Source of the DNA: JBPOHE01 sp052035915 | GTDB taxonomy: Bacteria; Pseudomonadota; Gammaproteobacteria; Chromatiales; Chromatiaceae | Assembly (NCBI GenBank): GCA_052035915.1 | Contig: JBPOHE010000137.1 | Coordinates: 1 to 10,059 of the forward strand | Direction of reading: 5' to 3' | Length of the DNA stretch: 10,059 nucleotides | Shown: positions 1 to 6,790 of the stretch, one piece after another | How positions within the stretch are numbered: position 1 is the first letter of the stretch | Layout of the letters: every line of letters starts with the position of its first letter | Notes under the pieces: generated by a model | Database searches by the model: none | Told to the model about the DNA's origin: nothing | What the model saw: the letters and a program-made list of their open reading frames with translations, nothing else | Program-made: the position numbers and the translations under genes

Positions 1-127
1 TAGGGCTGAGGCGCGCCGCGCGGTGGGAATTCGCTTCGGGCTCTCGCCCTTCGCGCCTTCCCACCGCGCACATCAAAGCGGACAGTTTATGTGCTACTAA
101 ACCGGACAGATCTATTTGTTGCTAACA
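1..127 (+). mobile_element. Right end of an IS21-type insertion sequence (partial, left part outside window)
   Basis: Two related subrepeats lie head to tail at 79-99 and 103-127. Both begin CGGACAG and end with a TGCTA core. The second finishes in GCTAACA, so the complementary strand begins TGTTAGC, as in the TGTnAGC-type tips of IS21-family elements, which typically carry several such subrepeats at each end. Just upstream is a strong hairpin (18-29 with 58-69, 12 perfect base pairs), as often follows a transposase gene. The first three bases are TAG and could be the stop codon of the last transposition gene (istB-like), but its reading frame is not in the window. Family assignment rests on end structure only; a different IS family or a solo end is possible. 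Confidence 0.45.
18..69 (+). terminator. Large GC-rich hairpin inside the IS end
   Basis: The arms GCGCGGTGGGAA (18-29) and TTCCCACCGCGC (58-69) are perfectly complementary. A nested GGGC/GCCC mini-stem sits in the loop around 38-49. There is no T-run after it, so it is not a classical intrinsic terminator. It could stop or stabilise the transposase mRNA, or insulate the element. Confidence 0.4.
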
Positions 128-166
128 GCCGCTGCCGGGGGCGGTAGAGAGCGAATACAGTGTCCG

Positions 167-274
167 GAGTTGTAATACCCTTTCTGGATAGATTGTATGA
201 TCCAGACGCTCCCGAACATGGCGCGGCTTTCGGTGGGAAGCCCGCTCGGGGGCCGATCTTGATCTTCTCACGGC
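167..274 (+). repeat. Dispersed ~110-bp repeat, copy A (inverted relative to copy B)
   Basis: This stretch aligns end to end with the reverse complement of 3578-3690. I estimate that about four bases in five are identical. The best-conserved blocks are the CCGAACATGGCG core (212-223), GGCTTTCGGT (225-234), and GCCGATCTTGATC (252-264). Copy A lacks about five bases present in copy B after the GCG at 221-223. A CCGAA/TTCGG stem around the core is kept in both copies. It begins about 40 bp after the IS tip. It may be a genome-wide repeat, a MITE-like element or a structured RNA; the sequence alone does not decide. Confidence 0.75.
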
Positions 275-412
275 CCACTCGACCGTTATTTATTACCAGG
301 CAGCCTCTTAGAATATCCAAGGTATCGCAGAGAGAAGTAGACTCTGGTCTTGTCCCTGCCTCTTGTCGCACCCGAATAACCCCTATCAAGCAAGCCCATT
401 GGACAAGGACCG
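275..412. other. Short leader region before the STAND gene, nothing recognised
   Basis: No gene, convincing promoter or RNA is visible between repeat copy A and the ATG at 413. The sequence directly before the ATG (GGACAAGGACCG, 401-412) contains an AAGGA Shine-Dalgarno-like motif (405-409), but its spacing to the ATG is only three bases. Confidence 0.4.
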
Positions 413-3271
413 ATGACGGATAAATCGAGCTTTCTGGACCGAATCACCAATCGCCTGGCCGCTGTTAACGCGGCAATCCTCGGCGTCACTGCCTTCTTGA
501 ACGGCTTTTCCGACTTTTTCAGTAAGCTGGTAAAGAACTCGGACATCTTTCAGCAGCTCCCCGAAGGGAGTCGTTGGGGTATTTCGGCACTGCTGATCCT
601 GATCGCCCTGTATCTGTTGAAAGTGGCCTTTGCTCGAAAATCAAGGCTGCGCCGCCCCGAACGCTTTCTGATTCCGGCCGATGACCCCCGTTTTCTGAAA
701 GGAAGGGAGCGGGAGATCCTGGAATTGGGTCAGTTATGTGAACGCCATCCGCTGGTATTTCTCGATGGCGAATCCGGGTGTGGGAAGAGTGCCCTGGTCC
801 GTGCCGGCGTGCTGCCCTGGTGTGAAGGGGACGCGGCGCGTCCTCTGCCCATTCTCATCGATCTTTCCGGCGCGCCTTGGGACGAAGGGCTCACCGATCT
901 GCTCGGTCGCGCGCTCTGGACTGAACACAAGTCGGTGTGCGAAAAATTGGGCTTCACCCAGTATCCGCAGCCAAGCCAAGTATTCGAGGCGCTGGCCAAG
1001 CTCAAACCCGCTACGGCACGCCTACCCCTCTTGGTCTTCGATCAGTTCGACGACTATCAAACGGCTTATCGGGACAAATTTTATCCCGCCGGCGGATCGA
1101 GCTTGTCGTCCTCCCAGGAATTTCTGGCCGGCAACCCTTTCTGGAGCCGGGTCGCCGAAGGCGCGAGGGGGCGACAATGGCATTGTCTTGCCATCACCCG
1201 TAACGATACCCGCGCTGGTCTGGACGTCATTCGGTTCTGCGAAGCCAGTTCCTATACCCTCTGGCGGGTTGAGCACAATCTCATCGCCCCATTGCTGGAC
1301 CAAATCACCACCCCTGGCCCGGACAACGCCCCGGTGGTCGAGCAGCCCGAGTATGGCTGGAACCAACTTCGTGATCTGCTGCTCAAGGATCTGGCTGGTC
1401 AGCAGGGACAGATACTCCCCATCCAGATGGTGATCTCCCTGGATGCGATCAGCCGCTGGACCTTTCTCACCGCTGGACAATACCGTGCCCAGGGCGGACT
1501 CCCAGGGCTGGAGCGGTTGTATGTCCAGGGCTATACCAAGGGAATATCCGGACTATCTGAAACATCCCTGATCGCCTTGTTGCTGCGGCTGATCGATCCG
1601 GTGAGCAAGAAGGCGCGCCGCGCCTCGTTCGAGGAACTGAGCGCCCACGAGCCTGGTGTCTCCCCGGAAACGCTCCAGGAGGCGCTTCATCAACTGCAAC
1701 ATCGTCGCATCCTTCGGCAAATGGTGCAAACGGAGAAGGGGGGCGAGGCATGGTTGCTCTATCACGACTACCTGGTCAGGGGGGTGATGGAGGTGCAGCG
1801 GGCAAACAACCGCTGGCGGTTGTGGCTCGAGGAACAGGCGGCGGCTTGGCAAGAAGCCGCTGGCTGGCGGGAGAAATGGCGCACCCTGTTGCCGGTCAGA
1901 CTACAGCCCAGGCTGGTGTGGGAAATCCTGCGCCGACGGCTGAGTATCGGTCAGCACCGCCGCTACCTGGCCTGGAGCAGCCTGCGCCTGCTGCCCGGGT
2001 TGCTGACCCTGGGCCTGGTATTGGCGGCCTACGATTGGGCCGCCTTCCAGCAGGAGCTCAATATCGCCCAAAGCGCCATCGCCGCCCTCGATAATGATTC
2101 AGAACTCTCCAACAACGAAGCCAATCATTTGAGGGAGTTTGCCACTGTCCGCTGGCGGGCCAAACAGCAGGCGCTGCAAGCGGTGTTGGAAAATGAAGAG
2201 GCATCGGCTCGGGCGAGCCATCACCCCGATCTGCTCATCCATCTGGCGGTGGGCTTGGATTTGACGGGTGAGCGAAGCGCGGCTTTAAGTGGGATGTGCC
2301 AGAAACTACTTGCCTCCCCCAATTCAACATCTGGCTCCCGTGCCTTCGTTGCCCCCACCTTGGCCCAGATTCGACTGGATGACATTAAACCTGTGGCCCA
2401 GCCCCTGATGGAGCGGATGAAAACCGAACAGGACAGTAGGGCACGTTCGGCCCTGGCCGAGGCGGTCGCCGCCCTGGCCGCCAAACTGGAGCCCGCGGCC
2501 GACCTGTCTCTGGCCCAGCCCCTGATGGAGCGGATGAAAACCGAACAAGACGGGTGGGCACTTTCGGCTATGGCCCAGGCGGTCGTCGCCCTGGCCGCCA
2601 AGCTGGAGCCCGCGGCCGCCCTATCTCTGGCCCAGCCCCTGATGGAGCAGATGAAAACCGAACAGGACAGTAGGGCACGTTCGGCCCTGGCCGAGGCGGT
2701 CGCCGCCCTGGCCGCCAAACTGGAGCCCGCGGCCGCCCTGTCTCTGGCCCAGCCCCTGGTGGAGCGGATGAAAACCGAACAGGACAGTAGGGTACGTTCG
2801 GCTATGGCCCAGGCGGTCGCCGCCCTGGAGCCCGCGGCCGCCCTGTCTCTGGCCCAGCCCCTGGTGGAGCGGATGAAAACCGAACGGGACAGTAGGGCAC
2901 GTTCGGCCCTGGCCCAGGCGGTCGCCAACCTGGCCGCCAAACTGGAGCCCGCGGCCGCCCTGTCTCTGGCCCAGCCCCTGGTGGAGCAGATGAAAACCGA
3001 ACAGGACGAGCGGCAACTTTCGCTCTTGGCCAAGGCGGCCCAATCCCTGGAGACTCGAGCGGATATGAGTACCAACCCGGATTCAGCCAGCCGATTGCAG
3101 TCCTATGTGGATCTGCTCAAGGGGTTTGCCGGGGGATTTGAGGAATCCCGCAAGGTGCTGCTGGATATCATCGGGGCCAAGACCGGCCAGAAATTCGAGG
3201 GAGACAAATGGCGTTTCGTTGCCTGGGCGACCAGCCCTGAGGCGGAGAAATTCCACTTGAAACTGGATTGA
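413..3271 (+). CDS. Membrane-anchored STAND-type P-loop NTPase with C-terminal HEAT-like tandem repeats
   Basis: The 952-residue product resembles nSTAND1-type NTPases, switch-like ATPases that couple ligand sensing to an output. In order: a hydrophobic N-terminus with a transmembrane segment at about residues 55-74; a GRE motif near 97; Walker A GESGCGKS at 119-126, followed by ALVRAGVLP; Walker B LLVFDQFDD at 206-214; an ITRND sensor-like motif at 261-265; a winged-helix-like part near 400-455 with a YHDYLVR motif; a second transmembrane segment near 523-546; a helical linker; then six ~39-residue repeats (from residue 663) and a short C-terminal tail. The repeats have the helix-pair look of HEAT solenoids, a usual sensor module in STAND proteins. 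No catalytic effector domain is recognised, so output may be through the membrane segments. It is transcribed alone, beside an IS end and inside inverted repeats, suggesting an accessory gene. A role in phage defence or signalling is inference only. ATG at 413 is chosen because it precedes the hydrophobic N-terminus. Confidence 0.85.
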   Translation: MTDKSSFLDRITNRLAAVNAAILGVTAFLNGFSDFFSKLVKNSDIFQQLPEGSRWGISALLILIALYLLKVAFARKSRLRRPERFLIPADDPRFLKGREREILELGQLCERHPLVFLDGESGCGKSALVRAGVLPWCEGDAARPLPILIDLSGAPWDEGLTDLLGRALWTEHKSVCEKLGFTQYPQPSQVFEALAKLKPATARLPLLVFDQFDDYQTAYRDKFYPAGGSSLSSSQEFLAGNPFWSRVAEGARGRQWHCLAITRNDTRAGLDVIRFCEASSYTLWRVEHNLIAPLLDQITTPGPDNAPVVEQPEYGWNQLRDLLLKDLAGQQGQILPIQMVISLDAISRWTFLTAGQYRAQGGLPGLERLYVQGYTKGISGLSETSLIALLLRLIDPVSKKARRASFEELSAHEPGVSPETLQEALHQLQHRRILRQMVQTEKGGEAWLLYHDYLVRGVMEVQRANNRWRLWLEEQAAAWQEAAGWREKWRTLLPVRLQPRLVWEILRRRLSIGQHRRYLAWSSLRLLPGLLTLGLVLAAYDWAAFQQELNIAQSAIAALDNDSELSNNEANHLREFATVRWRAKQQALQAVLENEEASARASHHPDLLIHLAVGLDLTGERSAALSGMCQKLLASPNSTSGSRAFVAPTLAQIRLDDIKPVAQPLMERMKTEQDSRARSALAEAVAALAAKLEPAADLSLAQPLMERMKTEQDGWALSAMAQAVVALAAKLEPAAALSLAQPLMEQMKTEQDSRARSALAEAVAALAAKLEPAAALSLAQPLVERMKTEQDSRVRSAMAQAVAALEPAAALSLAQPLVERMKTERDSRARSALAQAVANLAAKLEPAAALSLAQPLVEQMKTEQDERQLSLLAKAAQSLETRADMSTNPDSASRLQSYVDLLKGFAGGFEESRKVLLDIIGAKTGQKFEGDKWRFVAWATSPEAEKFHLKLD
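2399..3088 (+). repeat. In-gene tandem array: six ~117-nt units coding HEAT-like repeats
   Basis: Units begin at 2399, 2516, 2633, 2750, 2855 and 2972, each with CAGCCCCTG followed by A/GTGGAG. Spacing is 117 nt (39 codons), except that the unit starting at 2750 is 105 nt long and lacks four codons (LAAK). Units 1-5 are almost identical at the DNA level, including silent positions. The sixth diverges after KTEQDE, as an array edge does. The consensus protein unit starts QPLMERMKTEQD and ends with LEPAAALSLA. Near identity points to recent duplication or gene conversion, and copy number is likely to vary between strains. Confidence 0.95.
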
Positions 3272-3437
3272 TTGGGTAAGAATGGGTTTTAGGACCCTTG
3301 ACGGCCTCGGTTTTGTTTCGGTAAGCGGGCGTTTGCAGGACGGCATGAGATAACCCTTTTCACCCTGCGAGTATGATCGCCTATTTGCCGTGTTCCCCGA
3401 CTGTTACCGAAGGGGGCGGGCATGGGGTCAAAATGGC
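3272..3437. other. Intergenic stretch after the STAND gene, nothing recognised
   Basis: This is the first part of a 600-bp gap before the FecR gene. I see no convincing hairpin-plus-T-run terminator, no ORF with coding character and no RNA gene here. The rest of the gap holds the AT-rich island (3438-3496), repeat copy B (3578-3690) and the FecR leader. Confidence 0.4.
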
Positions 3438-3496
3438 ATTAAATATAAATTTTTCTATTTATTTCTCATTGTAATTTCAAATATTCTTATTATTTT
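3438..3496. promoter_or_regulatory. AT-rich island (about 90% A+T) in a GC-rich region
   Basis: Only six of 59 bases are G or C, in sharp contrast to the surrounding DNA. It contains several TATAAT-like words (TAAATATAAAT near 3439-3449, TATTCTTATTATTTT near 3482-3496), so it could act as a promoter, an UP element or a site for an H-NS-like silencer. It ends about 20 bp before the outer stem of the repeat-B element. No clean -35/-10 pair stands out, so the exact role is open. Confidence 0.35.
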
Positions 3497-3518
3497 GGAA
3501 TCCGCTCCTTTCGTTCCT

Positions 3519-3654
3519 GTAGCGCCCAGTCTTCGGGTTCCACTAGCTGGTGGGGCCTGTCCCGGAGCCGAAGGAGCGCCGCGAGACGATCAAGATCGGC
3601 CCGAGGGCGGGCCTCCTACCGAAAGCCTGGCCACGCCATGTTCGGTGGCGCTAC
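3519..3654. other. Multi-hairpin structured element overlapping repeat copy B
   Basis: An outer stem GTAGCGCC (3519-3526) pairs perfectly with GGCGCTAC (3647-3654). Inside lie three further complementary pairs: CTTCGG (3531-3536) with CCGAAG (3567-3572), GGCCC with GGGCC (about 3598-3613), and ACCGAA (3618-3623) with TTCGGT (3641-3646). The layout is a closed multi-branch fold, as expected for a structured RNA or for folded single-stranded DNA. The last two hairpins have counterparts in copy A; the outer stem does not. It is not a tRNA. No known RNA family was recognised. Confidence 0.4.
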
Positions 3655-3690
3655 GATCATAGAATCTAACCGGAGATGGTATAAGAACTG
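3578..3690 (-). repeat. Dispersed ~110-bp repeat, copy B (inverted relative to copy A)
   Basis: The reverse complement of this stretch matches 167-274 along its length, including the ATTCTATGATC/ATTGTATGATC block, CCGAACATGGCG and GCCGATCTTGATC. In one frame both copies could encode a similar peptide (IKIGPRAG is shared), but neither has a plausible gene around it, so this is better read as a nucleotide-level repeat. Copies A and B point towards each other across the STAND gene. Confidence 0.75.
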
Positions 3691-3860
3691 ATAGCTGCTG
3701 AGCCGGTCCGGGAGTCCGCCTTTCCCCTCGACCCGCCTCAGGATATAGTGCCTCGGGATGGTCGGTCTCAATCCACAAAGCCACAACATAAAGCGCCGGG
3801 GGCGAGGCAAGCTGACCGATCTGCATCGAGGCCGCCACCCGGGGCCTTCACGACTGCTGA

Positions 3861-3870
3861 GGAGAAAAGG
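3861..3870 (+). promoter_or_regulatory. Ribosome binding site that fixes the FecR start
   Basis: GGAGAAAAGG ends one base before the ATG at 3872, with the GGAG core seven bases upstream of it. It supports the short, signal-peptide-bearing form over the longer one. Confidence 0.6.
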
Positions 3871-3871
3871 A

Positions 3872-4489
3872 ATGAGAGGTTGTCGTCCTGTTTTTGCCAT
3901 GGTCTTGTTCTTTGTGTTAGGTGTGGCGCTGGCCGCCGAGCCGGAAGTGGGGCGGGTGGCGCGGATTCAAGGCAGCGCCACGGCGGATCGTGGCGCCGAG
4001 AGACGGGATCTCGCCCCGGACGCCCAGGTGCATGAAGGCGATCTGGTGCGTACCGCCGCCGGCGCCCGCTTGCAGATCCGTTTCAGCGACGGGATGGAGA
4101 TCACCCTGGGTGAAAACAGTCAACTGCGGATCGACCGTTTTCTCTATGACCCCAAGGCCCGGGAGGGGGCCGCGGGGCTCAACCTGGGCGGGAGTTTCCG
4201 GGTGTTGACCGGGGCGGTGGGGAAGTTGGCGCCGGACAAGGTTCGTCTCTCGACGCCGGTCGCCGATCTCGGCTTGCGCGGTACCGAATTCTGGGGTGGA
4301 CCCATCGAGGGCCTTCTGGACGTCATCGTCCTCAGCGGACGCGTCCAGGTGACCACGCCTGGGGGAAGGGTCATCCTCGAGGCGGGCAAGGGCACGGTGA
4401 TCAGGGCCAGGGATCGCCCACCCGCGCCGCCTTATGTCTGGAGCGAAGCCAAGATCAAACGTGCCGTGGCCAGTGTGGCGTTCGACTAG
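3872..4489 (+). CDS. Secreted FecR-domain protein
   Basis: The product has 205 residues. An N-terminal signal peptide (MRGCRPVFAMVLFFVLGVALA, cleavage near residues 21-22, no lipobox) is followed by a FecR-type domain. Typical signs are VGRVARIQGSA near 26-36, the GDLVRT turn, LQIRFSDGMEITLGENSQLRID, and the STPVADLGLRGTEF motif, then a beta-rich tail (DVIVLSGRVQVTTPGG). Such domains sit in the periplasm and often work with a membrane signalling partner. Here the partner is probably the overlapping CHASE2 cyclase downstream. It is not a classical TonB-linked FecR: there is no sigma factor or receptor gene nearby, and no N-terminal anti-sigma segment. The ATG at 3872 is preferred over an in-frame ATG at 3758 because it has GGAGAAAAGG just upstream and starts directly with the signal peptide. 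Confidence 0.85.
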   Translation: MRGCRPVFAMVLFFVLGVALAAEPEVGRVARIQGSATADRGAERRDLAPDAQVHEGDLVRTAAGARLQIRFSDGMEITLGENSQLRIDRFLYDPKAREGAAGLNLGGSFRVLTGAVGKLAPDKVRLSTPVADLGLRGTEFWGGPIEGLLDVIVLSGRVQVTTPGGRVILEAGKGTVIRARDRPPAPPYVWSEAKIKRAVASVAFD

Positions 4490-6473
4490 GCTCCTGTTTT
4501 TTCTTCTCATGGCCGGCCTGGGCGGGGGGCTCAGGCTGCTTGATCCGACCTGGATCGAAGGGCTGCGGGTCGCCGCTTTCGATCTCTATCAACGCCTGTG
4601 GCCGCGGGAGGCGGCGCCCGATTCCCCCTTGGTGGTCATCGACATCGACGAGGCCAGCATCGAGCGCTTCGGGCAATGGCCCTGGCCGAGATCCCTCATG
4701 GCGCGCCTGCTCGATGTCTGCGCCGAGGCCGGGGCGGTGGCCCTGGCCTTCGATATGGTGTTTGCCGAACCCGATCGAACCTCGCCCAGCGAACTCGCCA
4801 AGCTGCCTACCTTGTCGGAACCACTCCGCCAGGCCCTGACCCTGTTACCGGACCATGAACACCAACTGGCCACCGCCATGCAACGTATCCCCACCGCGCT
4901 GGCCTGGCGAGCCATCGGCGAGTCCCGGGGGGCGTCAACCTCCACCTCCATCATGGCCGTCCTGGGAGAACGGGCGCGACTGGATCTGATCCGCTTTCCC
5001 GGCGCCCAGGGGAATCTGGAGCTCTTCGAGCGGGCGGCGAGCGGACGCGGTCTCATCTCTCTCGCCCCCGAGCCCGATGGGATCGTGCGTCGTCTCCCCG
5101 CCTTCAGCCGCATCGAGGAGAGCTATTGGCCGGCCCTGAGTCTGGAGTTGATCCGTCTGGGGATGGGGGCCGGGGGCTTCGTCTTGGCCGTCGGGGCGGC
5201 CGGGCTGGAGGCGGCGGTGCTCCAACATCCAGCCGGGCATCTCACCCTGCCGGTCACCGGGGATGGCCGGGCCTGGATCTATTTTTCGGATCCGGCACGA
5301 CGCCCGGCACACCTCATCTCAGCGGCGGAGCTGCTGGAGCAGCCGCCCGTCGCGACCACCGACCACTTGCAGGGACGTCTGGTCCTGGTGGGGAGCACCT
5401 TTCCCGGCCTGGGTGATCGCCATCCCACGCCGATGTCGGCGGCCAGGCCAGGATTACTCATCCAGGCGGATTTCATCGACGCCGTACTGGCGGATGAGTG
5501 GTTGGTACGACCCAGTTGGGCGCTGGCGGGGGAATTGTTGACGCTGCTGCTGGTTCTGGGGATGGTGACCCTGGCCCTGATCCATCTGCCGGCCTGGGGA
5601 GCCGCGGCGGCGGTGCTGGGGCTATGGGCCATGCTCTGGGCGGGCAGCCTGTTTCTCTTCGTGCATTTCCACTGGTTGCTCGACGTCGGTTTTTCCACCC
5701 TGGTGTCCGGCCTCATGGCGTCGATCCTGCTTACCCAGTCCTATGCCCGCAGTGCCGGCGAGCGCCGCTGGATCCGTCAGGCCTTTGCCCAGTACCTGCC
5801 GGCCTCGGTGGTGGATGAGTTGGCGCAGCACCCGGAACGGCTGCGACTCCGGGGTGAGAATCGGGAGCTGACGCTGATGTTCTGCGACCTGCGCGGCTTC
5901 ACCCGCTTGTCCGAGAGCTTTCCTCCCGAGCGATTGGGGGAGCTGATGACACATTTTCTCACCGGCTTGAGCGAAGAGGTGCTGCGGCATGGCGGGACCA
6001 TCGACAAATATATCGGCGATTGCCTCATGGCCTTCTGGAATGCCCCTCTGGAAACACCGGATCATACCCGTCGCGCCTGTCTGGCCGCCCTGGCGATGCG
6101 GCGACGACTGGTGAGCCTGAATGCCGAACTTCAGGCGGCGGGATTATTACAACCCTCCCAGTTCCTGGCGATCGGGATCGGTCTGCATACCGGGCCGGCG
6201 GCGGTGGGTAATTTCGGTTCACGTCAGCGTTTCACCTATACGGCCCTGGGCGATACGGTGAATCTGACCGCCCATTTGGAATCCCTGTGCAAGGAATTCG
6301 CTGTCGATATCGTCTTCAGCGAGGCGGCCCGGGTGGCCGGCGCCGCGGATTGGGCGAGCCGGCCTTTGGGGGAGGTGCGGGTGAAGGGGCGCCTCAGGCC
6401 GGTGTTGGTGCACACTTTTCTCGAGGAAACCCCAATCTCCGCCACCATCTTGGCCGCGGGAGGCGATCCCTGA
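4434..6473 (+). CDS. CHASE2-domain class III adenylate cyclase
   Basis: The 679-residue membrane protein should make cAMP from ATP in response to an extracytoplasmic signal. It has an N-terminal transmembrane segment (about 18-37); a periplasmic CHASE2 domain with VVIDIDEASI, GQWPWPR and FDMVFAEPDR motifs; three closely spaced transmembrane helices at about 360-440; and a cytoplasmic cyclase domain. Metal-binding aspartates are D485 (FCDLRGF) and D529 (IGD). Adenine-contact residues are K525 and T603, and the Thr fits the class IIIb pattern. The transition-state pair should be Asn and Arg; N610 is present but residue 614 is His (NLTAHLE). Activity is therefore uncertain. The ATG at 4434 lies inside the FecR gene (56-nt overlap) with no clear ribosome site. 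In-frame GTGs at 4461 and 4473 would shorten the overlap and keep the first helix. Translational coupling with FecR is likely. Confidence 0.9.
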   Translation: MSGAKPRSNVPWPVWRSTRLLFFLLMAGLGGGLRLLDPTWIEGLRVAAFDLYQRLWPREAAPDSPLVVIDIDEASIERFGQWPWPRSLMARLLDVCAEAGAVALAFDMVFAEPDRTSPSELAKLPTLSEPLRQALTLLPDHEHQLATAMQRIPTALAWRAIGESRGASTSTSIMAVLGERARLDLIRFPGAQGNLELFERAASGRGLISLAPEPDGIVRRLPAFSRIEESYWPALSLELIRLGMGAGGFVLAVGAAGLEAAVLQHPAGHLTLPVTGDGRAWIYFSDPARRPAHLISAAELLEQPPVATTDHLQGRLVLVGSTFPGLGDRHPTPMSAARPGLLIQADFIDAVLADEWLVRPSWALAGELLTLLLVLGMVTLALIHLPAWGAAAAVLGLWAMLWAGSLFLFVHFHWLLDVGFSTLVSGLMASILLTQSYARSAGERRWIRQAFAQYLPASVVDELAQHPERLRLRGENRELTLMFCDLRGFTRLSESFPPERLGELMTHFLTGLSEEVLRHGGTIDKYIGDCLMAFWNAPLETPDHTRRACLAALAMRRRLVSLNAELQAAGLLQPSQFLAIGIGLHTGPAAVGNFGSRQRFTYTALGDTVNLTAHLESLCKEFAVDIVFSEAARVAGAADWASRPLGEVRVKGRLRPVLVHTFLEETPISATILAAGGDP

Positions 6474-6526
6474 GGATTTGGTTGTCTGCCTTTGCTTGTC
6501 GATTGGGCACCGGCCTATCCGGAGCC

Positions 6527-6589
6527 GTTCGACCTGGTTCAGGAGAGGCGCCGTCGAAGGGCCTGGCGGTCGGGTTCGACGCGGTTCAG
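6527..6589. repeat. Short direct repeat GTTCGACnnGGTTCAG
   Basis: The 16-nt words at 6527-6542 and 6574-6589 differ at two positions. Between them, CGTCGAA (6552-6558) also pairs with TTCGACG (6575-6581). This could be a small binding-site cluster or decayed repeat DNA. Confidence 0.4.
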
Positions 6590-6697
6590 TCCAATCGAGC
6601 CCGGCAGTCGAAGTTGGCAGGTATCGGGGTGCCAAGCGCTCCGACCTCGCTTCTTGGTGGGGCCGAAGGGACCCGGGCCTCGGGGGGAAATGGCCTT

Positions 6698-6764
6698 TTT
6701 CCGTTCTTCTTGGGAGAACAATAATTCAGTGGGAGCGTCATTGTTCTCTACTGGAGAACGGAAA
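6698..6764. repeat. Long imperfect palindrome made of two smaller palindromes
   Basis: Arms of 25 nt (6698-6722 and 6740-6764) are complementary except at about four positions, with a 17-nt spacer. Each arm is itself palindromic: GTTCTT...GAGAAC in the left arm and GTTCTC-N5-GAGAAC in the right. No T-run follows on either strand, so a standard intrinsic terminator is unlikely. Possible roles are a bidirectional transcription barrier between the converging genes, paired operator sites, or a small mobile or structured element. Confidence 0.55.
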
Positions 6765-6790
6765 GCCGGGCCAAAGAGCCGGTGCCCGGC
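6765..6790. other. GC-rich hairpin
   Basis: GCCGGGC (6765-6771) pairs perfectly with GCCCGGC (6784-6790) across a 12-nt loop. It directly follows the long palindrome. No T-run follows on the plus strand, so its role as a terminator for the cyclase gene is doubtful. Confidence 0.35.

Noticed and set aside
87..389. Minus-strand 100-codon frame over repeat copy A, with a peptide (IKIGPRAG) shared by copy B
   Set aside because: The shared peptide follows from the DNA repeat. In copy B the frame soon hits stops and there is no gene context. It also runs into the IS tip.
2221..3075. Long minus-strand open frame opposite the repeat array
   Set aside because: It mirrors the plus-strand repeats, lacks a sensible start context, and its repeated low-complexity protein has no independent support.
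2399..3088. Repeat array considered as CRISPR or satellite DNA
   Set aside because: Units are contiguous without spacers, are multiples of three, and stay in frame within the NTPase gene.
3519..3654. tRNA or known riboswitch
   Set aside because: No tRNA D/T-loop motifs or CCA-type end, and no riboswitch core I recognise.
3758..3871. Longer FecR start at ATG 3758
   Set aside because: It would place 38 basic residues before a clear signal peptide, and the ATG at 3872 has a much better ribosome site.
6698..6764. LexA-type SOS box
   Set aside because: GTTCTN5GAGAAC does not match the CTGTN8ACAG box usual in gammaproteobacteria, and the site is between converging gene ends, not at a promoter.
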